Positions 63,769 to 64,000 of a stretch of DNA of 64,000 bases are shown in pieces. A program made the translations under genes and the position numbers. How positions within the stretch are numbered: position 1 is the stretch's first letter; each line of letters starts with the position of its first letter. This DNA comes from Herpetosiphon llansteffanensis. Lineage in GTDB: Bacteria; Chloroflexota; Chloroflexia; Chloroflexales; Herpetosiphonaceae. Location: NCBI RefSeq assembly GCF_003205875.1, contig NZ_PUBZ01000125.1:118741-182740 (forward strand), written 5' to 3'. The notes under the pieces were generated by a model. The model ran no database searches, had not been told where the DNA came from, and saw nothing but the letters and a program-made list of their open reading frames with translations.

Positions 63769-64000
63769 AAATTGTTTGTCCTTGGCCATGCACCCTACTT
63801 GACGACTTCTTCAGTTCGCAATCGCTCGCAGCATTGTCCAGTTCTGCCTGTCTGGCTGCCATTCTCTGGCCTGCCCGCGTCCTGCCGACGCGCGGCAACC
63901 GATGATCGCTTGGCTTTCTGTGAGTGTCTGCTCTACCGTTCACACGGCCTCCACAGCACCCCAGTTATCCGCCTCGTCTCGACGGTGCCTCTCACATATT
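63769..64000 (-). other. Spacer upstream of 5S rRNA, end of window
   Basis: 232 bp that read toward 5S on the minus strand. I see no 23S 3'-end sequence, so it is probably internal spacer of the rRNA operon, with GC-rich stems (near 63880-63900). Open frames here are not supported. Confidence 0.5.

Noticed and set aside
63644..63943. Protein frames across the 5S rRNA region
   Set aside because: They overlap a clear 5S rRNA gene on the minus strand.
1..64000. tRNA genes, transposases and phage genes
   Set aside because: I looked in the intergenic gaps and saw no cloverleaf-like sequence or mobile-element protein that I could support.

Overview
The window looks like a chromosomal segment of a filamentous Chloroflexota bacterium, most likely close to Herpetosiphon. 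This is inferred, not searched: GC content is intermediate, Shine-Dalgarno sites are clear, and the gene mix fits (NRPS/PKS cluster, isopentenyl phosphate kinase, CrtD-like carotenoid enzyme, TPR/CHAT and STAND-like proteins, rifampicin phosphotransferase). The 5S rRNA at the right edge would settle placement.

Layout. (1) 1-7.5 kb, +: the end of a natural-product cluster. It holds the tail of an NRPS, a KS-AT-ACP-TE polyketide synthase, a type II thioesterase, a glycosyltransferase and a TylF-type O-methyltransferase. (2) 7.7-23.8 kb: mixed single genes. These include a VOC protein, an RraA-like protein, a secreted propeller protein, a DNA-deoxyinosine glycosylase, a rifampicin phosphotransferase, a GNAT protein, an MFS exporter broken by one in-frame TGA, a GAF histidine kinase, a UMF1-type MFS transporter, CobB/CbiA and a Tat-signal protein. 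(3) 24-27.3 kb: kdpDE. (4) 27.3-31.5 kb, -: a two-gene operon that looks like a STAND ATPase split in two, with the NTPase core in one protein and zinc ribbon, winged helix, TPR and membrane region in the other. (5) 31.5-40 kb, mostly -: an FAD oxidoreductase; a run of zinc ribbon, isopentenyl phosphate kinase, lipoprotein and two DUF881 proteins; an AcoX/NAD-kinase-like protein with DUF951; and a permease with its TIGR03943 partner. (6) 40.4-45.3 kb, +: a kdpFABC operon with two extra small membrane proteins, one before kdpF and one between kdpB and kdpC. (7) 45.5-55.5 kb: a UvrA-like ABC protein divergent from a double-MerR regulator, an epimerase, a PrcB-like lipoprotein, a nitronate monooxygenase-like enzyme, inorganic pyrophosphatase, a carotenoid-type desaturase and an orphan response regulator. 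(8) 55.8-61.7 kb: an ECF sigma factor, a zinc-finger anti-sigma candidate, a convergent TPR-CHAT protease-like protein, and a secreted zinc metalloprotease divergent from it. (9) 61.7-64 kb: a TerC/Alx-type protein behind a yybP-ykoY (manganese) riboswitch, an unknown gene, and the 5S end of an rRNA operon on the minus strand.

Two dispersed repeat families stand out. A roughly 120-135 bp GC-rich palindromic element occurs four times plus a fragment, and three of the full copies lie exactly between convergent genes. A composite array of CACGAAG/CGCGAAG words occurs twice, at 37.6 and 40.0 kb. No CRISPR array, transposase or tRNA was recognised. The best candidates for undescribed biology are the split STAND pair, the sigma/anti-sigma/TPR-CHAT/metalloprotease neighbourhood, and the small proteins in the kdp operon.
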